Shown: positions 31,819-35,764 of the stretch, piece after piece
Position numbering within the stretch: the first letter of the stretch is position 1
Layout: each line of letters opens with the position of its first letter
Assembly: GCA_964392415.1 (NCBI GenBank)
Contig: CAYMPL010000012.1
Location: 1-35,764, forward strand
Direction of reading: 5' to 3'
Length of the DNA stretch: 35,764 nt
DNA from: CAYJMQ01 sp964392415
GTDB taxonomy: Bacteria; Bdellovibrionota; JACOXK01; 2-02-FULL-40-11
Position numbers and translations under genes: made by a program
The notes under the pieces: generated by a model
Seen by the model: the letters and a program-made list of their open reading frames with translations, nothing else
What the model was told of the DNA's origin: nothing
Databases searched by the model: none

Positions 31819-33369
31819 ATGACCCTCTCGAGAAAAGAGGTAGGTCTCGCAATTCTTACGGCGCTTCTCATTGTCTTCTCATTTCCAAAATTTGAATGGG
31901 CACACTTAATTTGGATTGCCTTTCTCCCCTACCTCATCGCCATTCAAAACAAAAGCCCAAAACAAGCTTTTGGACTTGGCTTCATCGTAGGGATTGTAAT
32001 AACCGCCGGTGGAAGTTACTGGATTCTTCACACCCTGCGGGAATTTGGAAGGCTTCCGCTTGTTCTTGCCATTCCAATTTTTCTTATTTTCTGTCTCTTT
32101 AACAATCTTCATTTTGCAATTTTTGGATGGCTTCTAAAGCGCTTTCCTGGGGCCCCCCGAATTATTTTTATCCCGATCGCTTTTACCGTCGTAGAATATC
32201 TCTTCCCACAGGTCTTTAGCTGGTATTTGGGGGCTTGTCTTTATAAGCAGCTCTGGCTCATACAGCCGGCGGATATCACAGGGGTCTATGGGTTTAGTTT
32301 TTTGATATTATGCGTGAATGTTGTGTTTTTCGAAATCTACCTTTGGACTCGGAAGAAAACATCACACTTTCCAAAATTTGAAATCATGGCGCTGGGGCTT
32401 TTGTTCGCCGTTTCCTGCGCTTATAGTCAATTAAGGAGCGCGTATTTTGGGAGATTGGCTTTGCAATCTCCCAAAATACGCGCGGCATTAATCCAAACCA
32501 ACATTGGGAATCTCGATAAATTTGAAAGCTCGCACGGTTATCCCTACGCCGTTCAAAAAACACGCGCGATCAACAAAGAACTTGTTTTAAAGGCTTCTAA
32601 AACAAACAACCTCGATTTAATCGTGCTTCCTGAAACAGCGTCCCCGGGTTACTTTACCGAAGATCAACTCTCAAACCGTCTTGAAATGTTTCAGCTGGCG
32701 TCTCAGTCCAACGTGCCGCTTGCCTTTGGCGGATATTATAAAACGGAGCATCAAACTGAACCGGCGCTCAAGATCTACAATACCCTCTTTTTGATCTCCC
32801 CCTATTTTCAGGTTTTAGGGCGGTACGATAAAGTGAATCTCCTCGCTTTTGGAGAATATATGCCCTTGTCGAATACCTTCCCCTTTTTAAAGAAGATTAT
32901 CCCGACCGTGGGTGATTTCTCCAGAGGCGGGGAGATAAAAATACTGCCTTTGCGCAAAGACATCTCCTTTGCCCCGCTCATCTGCCTCGAAGCGATATAT
33001 CCAAACTTCGTCCGACAATTTATTAAAAAAGGGGCGCGTTTCATGGTTACCATCACCAATGATTCCTGGTTTGGCAATACGGCCGCCCCTTACCAGCACC
33101 GAATGCTCCATGTCTGGCGAACGATTGAAAACCGGGCGCCGATGCTCCGTGTTGCCAATACGGGTGTTTCAACCTTCATCGATTTGAGAGGAAAAATACA
33201 ATCCGAAACGCCGTTGTTTCAGGAAGCAATATTGGTCGACAATATCGCTGTTATTTCAGAAAAATCTTTTTACACAAAATTCGGGGATCTGTTTGTTTAT
33301 CTCTTGATAGGGCTATCTTCTCTTTTTTTAATCTTTCACTTCAAATGGAGAACATTAAAATTACATTAA
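31819..33369 (+). CDS. lnt: Apolipoprotein N-acyltransferase
   Basis: The 516-aa inner-membrane enzyme adds the third acyl chain to lipoproteins. The N-terminal half has about seven membrane helices (to about 205), and a nitrilase-type catalytic domain follows. The triad is E272 (VLPETASPG), K338 (RYDKVNLLAFGEYMP) and C389 (ICLEAIYP). The last helix is the usual C-terminal anchor. It starts 1 nt after the phosphodiesterase gene. A perfect 20-bp hairpin sits in the coding sequence exactly at the junction of the membrane and nitrilase parts. The gene accounts for the many lipoproteins in this window. Confidence 0.95.
   Translation: MTLSRKEVGLAILTALLIVFSFPKFEWAHLIWIAFLPYLIAIQNKSPKQAFGLGFIVGIVITAGGSYWILHTLREFGRLPLVLAIPIFLIFCLFNNLHFAIFGWLLKRFPGAPRIIFIPIAFTVVEYLFPQVFSWYLGACLYKQLWLIQPADITGVYGFSFLILCVNVVFFEIYLWTRKKTSHFPKFEIMALGLLFAVSCAYSQLRSAYFGRLALQSPKIRAALIQTNIGNLDKFESSHGYPYAVQKTRAINKELVLKASKTNNLDLIVLPETASPGYFTEDQLSNRLEMFQLASQSNVPLAFGGYYKTEHQTEPALKIYNTLFLISPYFQVLGRYDKVNLLAFGEYMPLSNTFPFLKKIIPTVGDFSRGGEIKILPLRKDISFAPLICLEAIYPNFVRQFIKKGARFMVTITNDSWFGNTAAPYQHRMLHVWRTIENRAPMLRVANTGVSTFIDLRGKIQSETPLFQEAILVDNIAVISEKSFYTKFGDLFVYLLIGLSSLFLIFHFKWRTLKLH
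32438..32483. repeat. Perfect 20-bp inverted repeat inside lnt
   Basis: Arms 32438-32457 and 32464-32483 are fully complementary around a 6-nt loop. The arms encode AYFGRLALQSPKIR in the domain linker. The sequence is unrelated to the gtcat...atctc repeat. Confidence 0.75.
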
Positions 33370-33431
33370 AATAAAAAGCCCCCCATTTTCTTTTTGAAAA
33401 AAACAGGTATCATAAAACTTGTACTTGAAAT

Positions 33432-33463
33432 GTCATTTCGAGCACGCAGTGCGAGAAATCTCT
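33432..33463. repeat. Palindromic dispersed repeat downstream of lnt
   Basis: The copy begins gtcatttcgagc and ends gcgagaaatctc, with an inner gcac/gtgc stem. It lies 9 nt before the start of the next gene. Confidence 0.65.
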
Positions 33464-33471
33464 GTTGATAT

Positions 33472-33942
33472 ATGCAAAAATATCCATACCAAATCTGGCT
33501 CGTCTATTTGCTTCTGCTTTCCTCTGCGTCATGTGGAACATCAAAGCTCTCCCCTCTCGGCATCGTGCCAAATTCAACGGTCGATCTTGTTGCAGCTGAC
33601 GGGAGTATTCCCGCAAAAGTCGTCTTTGAAGAAGCGCCAATTTCAACCCAAGAGCTAGGCTCTGATACGGTACAAGGGGTCACTTTTACGGGGGACATAG
33701 ACCTCAATCAGACGACCTCGCCAGAGGCATTTTCCGCAATCCAGGGGGGGGATCAAATTCTTCTTGAAATAATCTTCATCAATCTCGAACGAAAAGAACA
33801 GCTCTTCCAGATAGAACCTATTCAAAAAGGACAACCGCTGACAAAGCATATTTTTCGGCAATCGCTCCCTTTCGCGCTTTCTGATATCGCAAAGATTGTC
33901 CTTAAAGTTGATCGCAAAGAAGTGGCGGTTGTACCCCGTTAG
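33472..33942 (+). CDS. Small lipoprotein, unknown function
   Basis: The 156-aa product has a hydrophobic signal and a lipobox-like SASC (C21). The mature domain is probably beta-rich (VDLVAADGSIPAKVVFEE) with no catalytic motif. There is no ribosome site before the ATG, which directly follows a palindromic repeat, so translation initiation is unclear. It may be related in role to the next lipoprotein, since the two are adjacent and similar in size. Confidence 0.6.
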   Translation: MQKYPYQIWLVYLLLLSSASCGTSKLSPLGIVPNSTVDLVAADGSIPAKVVFEEAPISTQELGSDTVQGVTFTGDIDLNQTTSPEAFSAIQGGDQILLEIIFINLERKEQLFQIEPIQKGQPLTKHIFRQSLPFALSDIAKIVLKVDRKEVAVVPR

Positions 33943-34058
33943 AATGACTTTGTCCAAAACCTAATCATTTGTTTATGATATAGGCTCCATTATTGGAAAA
34001 TCCAGCGCCAATTGATGCCCCTTTCATCCTAATAAGACTAAGTAGAATCATAAGCTTA

Positions 34059-34064
34059 TATAAT
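34059..34064 (+). promoter_or_regulatory. TATAAT -10 box upstream of the second small lipoprotein
   Basis: A perfect TATAAT lies about 75 nt before the start at 34140. No good -35 is visible. The leader between them can form an ACCCCT/AGGGGT hairpin. Confidence 0.35.
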
Positions 34065-34139
34065 CTTTACCGAATATGCCCCGCTCTGGCACCCCTTTTG
34101 CTTTTTATAGGGGTAAGTGATGTTGTGGAGGGTGTTCCA

Positions 34140-34778
34140 ATGTTAAAGCAGAAAAGGTGTGAAAAAATGTCATTCCGAACGCGAAGCCACGCGTGGCGAA
34201 GCGTGAGGAATCTCTATCTTTATCGAATGATCGTTTCCTTGCTCATGGTTTCCCTGTTTCTGGCAGGCTGTGGCGACAAAAGTGAAAAAGGGGTCATCAA
34301 AGGATTTGATTTAAACAGTTTGAATCTTTCCCAAGAGACCATTGCTATCCAGGTTGCCCTGCCATCCACCCAACAAGAGATACAACAAGTTTCGACAGGA
34401 GCTGGCGCTTTTAAAAATCGCTTTAACGCCCCCCTTTCATTTGATCAAATTCGGATGATCCGCGCCATTGTGGTCGATCGCAGTGGGTCCAAACATCTGA
34501 TGGGGGCTGCCACATTTTCTCAGAAACCAGATGGAAGTTCTTCGCGGGCAATCACCGGCAATATCGATTCCATTGAATTGAATGATGTCATCTGGATAAG
34601 CGATCTCGCCGATTCAAATATGTTTTTTGCCTATATCCAGTTCTTTCAAAATCCATCGATCGAAATTGGGGTCGATCTTTTCAATGGCGGAAGTCTGACA
34701 CTTGCAAACCTCATCGAATCGGGAGCCATCGATATCGGCGTCCCGCTTAGAATCTATTTCCATTTCGAAAGAAAATAG
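34140..34778 (+). CDS. Lipoprotein with a repeat-derived N-terminal extension
   Basis: The 212-aa product has a perfect lipobox LAGC (C44) after a hydrophobic core at about 30-42. The ATG at 34140 has a GGAGGG site about 7 nt upstream, making it the likely start. The first 29 residues are then unusually long and basic, because a palindromic repeat (34169-34214) is translated as SFRTRSHAWRSVRNL between the start and the signal core. An ATG at 34227 would give a standard signal but has no ribosome site. The mature domain is unrecognised. Confidence 0.6.
   Translation: MLKQKRCEKMSFRTRSHAWRSVRNLYLYRMIVSLLMVSLFLAGCGDKSEKGVIKGFDLNSLNLSQETIAIQVALPSTQQEIQQVSTGAGAFKNRFNAPLSFDQIRMIRAIVVDRSGSKHLMGAATFSQKPDGSSSRAITGNIDSIELNDVIWISDLADSNMFFAYIQFFQNPSIEIGVDLFNGGSLTLANLIESGAIDIGVPLRIYFHFERK
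34169..34214. repeat. Palindromic dispersed repeat within the lipoprotein reading frame
   Basis: The 46-nt copy begins gtcattcc and ends ggaatctc. It has a central perfect palindrome gccacgcgtggc and is the longest copy in the window. Confidence 0.7.
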
Positions 34779-34804
34779 AGATCCTTCACTTCGTTCAGGA
34801 TGAC
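34778..34804. repeat. Palindromic dispersed repeat, reverse orientation
   Basis: The copy begins gagatcct and ends aggatgac, with tcacttcgttc at the centre. It starts at the last base of the lipoprotein stop codon and may act as a transcript-end hairpin. Confidence 0.65.
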
Positions 34805-34825
34805 AGGCTTTTGAGTCAGCTCCTT

Positions 34826-34844
34826 ACGGTTTAAAACCGTTTTT
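34826..34844 (+). terminator. Weak terminator-like hairpin after the lipoprotein gene
   Basis: acggt and accgt arms around ttaaa are followed by TTTT. The stem is short. On the other strand it overlaps the last codons of the barrel protein. Confidence 0.3.
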
Positions 34845-35658
34845 CAAACGCGAGAGAAAAGGTATTCCCCCCTACCCCTGGGATCGTGTAATCCCCAAAA
34901 ACCGTGAGTCGCTCTCTAAGATTATGACGGCCGATCGGAATCGCAAACGCCGTTTTTAAAATCGTATCCGGGGAAAAATGGTAAGAAAAAAAGGGAGTTA
35001 AAACAAAAAGCGACTGACCGGGAATTTTCATCTCGTTATCCTGATAAGCCCCGCCCCTTCGGTAATGCAGTCCGATGCCCGGCAGAAGGCGAAACGGCGT
35101 ATTCACCTCCGCAGAGAGAGAGGATGCCAATTCATTCCCATATCGCCGGTTCACTGGCGAAGGGTCAATTTTAACAATATATGAGATGTCGGCGGAAAGA
35201 CCCAGATGATAAATCTCCCGTAAACTCGAAATACCGATAACCACATCGGTTCGATCAAAGACAAATTCATGGTCGCTCGCCAAAGGGAGTTTCATTCCTG
35301 TTTTAAGTGAAACAAACGTTGGAAAGTCATTGACAAGCCCTTCAAAGAGAGAGGCCGATAGACCTAAATAGGGATTCGTAAATGATAGCGTCCCTCCGAG
35401 CGTCATCATGGGAACCATTGCCTCAAGTTGAATACCAGGAATAACGATCATTCCACCGGAGAAATTTAATCCCTGGAGGAGCGCTTTTTTATCATTATTT
35501 TTGGGAAAAACACGAGAGAGCGAGTAGGAACTTTGAAGAGTGTGATAATCCTGCCGCAGCTCTTCTTCTGTTTTATCCTCAACCTTTTCGGGAGTCAACG
35601 CAAAAAGAGGGCTGGCTAAAATGAGAAAGGAACTGACGATAACCGCTAAAATCTGCAT
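34831..35658 (-). CDS. Predicted outer-membrane beta-barrel protein
   Basis: The 275-aa product has a signal peptide (ending SPLFA), a short helical segment (about 24-50), then alternating strands to a C-terminal phenylalanine (FSLAFEKRF), the usual signal for barrel insertion. It resembles small transport or structural barrels; no specific family is recognised. Its ATG overlaps the end of the upstream partial gene, so the two are probably co-translated. It is convergent with the small lipoprotein gene. Confidence 0.7.
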   Translation of the reverse strand: MQILAVIVSSFLILASPLFALTPEKVEDKTEEELRQDYHTLQSSYSLSRVFPKNNDKKALLQGLNFSGGMIVIPGIQLEAMVPMMTLGGTLSFTNPYLGLSASLFEGLVNDFPTFVSLKTGMKLPLASDHEFVFDRTDVVIGISSLREIYHLGLSADISYIVKIDPSPVNRRYGNELASSLSAEVNTPFRLLPGIGLHYRRGGAYQDNEMKIPGQSLFVLTPFFSYHFSPDTILKTAFAIPIGRHNLRERLTVFGDYTIPGVGGNTFSLAFEKRF

Positions 35659-35764
35659 CTATACGAATTCAACCTGCACAGCTCAAATGCTTCGGCATCC
35701 TGCATCCGTTTGAGCGCAAATTCATAACAATTGGCATTGACAACGCTATCGATCTGTAAAGATT
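35646..35764 (-). CDS. C-terminal fragment of a protein, cut by window edge
   Basis: An open minus-strand frame enters from the right edge and ends at TAG in 35646-35648, overlapping the start of the barrel gene by 13 nt. About 39 codons are visible, including ANCYEFALKRMQDAEAFEL and a C-terminus with three cysteines in total. Composition looks coding, and the overlap with the next gene supports it. Too little is visible for a family call. Confidence 0.5.
   Translation of the reverse strand, partial: SLQIDSVVNANCYEFALKRMQDAEAFELCRLNSYRCRF

Noticed and set aside
1..35764. CRISPR array, tRNA, rRNA, transposase or prophage genes
   Set aside because: No regularly spaced direct repeats, no cloverleaf or rRNA-like stretch, and no recombinase or phage protein were seen on either strand.

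Overview
The window looks like chromosomal DNA of a Gram-negative bacterium of moderate GC content. Evidence for an outer membrane includes an apolipoprotein N-acyltransferase, a phosphate-porin-like beta-barrel, a second barrel ending in F, several lipobox proteins and an ExbB/ExbD pair. Gene style (paired M16 peptidases, M6 and S8 secreted proteases, many small lipoproteins) suggests a deltaproteobacterium-grade or candidate-phylum lineage. No rRNA or other taxonomic marker is present, so this is inference. I see no tRNA, rRNA, CRISPR array, transposase or prophage.

Layout, left to right. (1) 1-1131, minus strand: a sensor histidine kinase fragment cut at the edge and apparently missing its 5' half, behind two small membrane proteins. 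(2) 1187-6101, minus: an OprP-type porin, then the tRNA sulfur operon iscS-like > mnmA > mtaB. (3) 6333-8400: apt (plus) convergent with a secreted caspase-like cysteine peptidase, then about 600 bp holding a leader-like mini-ORF, a perfect 19-bp hairpin and a gene remnant. (4) 8395-11487, minus: epimerase > lysine-rich microprotein > surE > DedA-like protein > M23 lipoprotein. (5) 11515-17024: small hypothetical genes, lon, and exbB-exbD-ftsB-like. (6) 17648-24262, minus: one long gene string, M6 metalloprotease (frameshifted) > aroK > second lysine-rich microprotein > secreted protein > active M16 > inactive M16 > CcdA/DsbD-like. (7) 24378-33369, plus: thiolase, class IV aminotransferase, lytic transglycosylase, S8 protease, alkaline-phosphatase-superfamily protein, lnt. 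(8) 33472-35764: two small lipoproteins, a barrel protein and a C-terminal gene fragment.

A large share of the genes act on or in the cell envelope: seven proteases or peptidases (M6, two M16, S8, caspase-like, M23, Lon), a lytic transglycosylase, a lipoprotein acyltransferase, a thiol-disulfide transporter and an energy-transducing ExbB/D pair. The tRNA group forms a pathway in which a cysteine desulfurase supplies sulfur to MnmA, with MtaB in the same operon.

Three patterns stand out. First, a dispersed palindromic repeat (5' gtcat ... atctc 3') occurs in at least five copies, twice inside reading frames (mtaB and a lipoprotein signal region). Second, several genes lack a Shine-Dalgarno site and start 8-9 nt after a sigma70-like -10 box, as expected for leaderless mRNAs, while neighbours carry strong AGGAGG sites. 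Third, two unannotated microproteins of 40 and 32 aa, each with 17 lysines or arginines, sit in tightly coupled operon positions.
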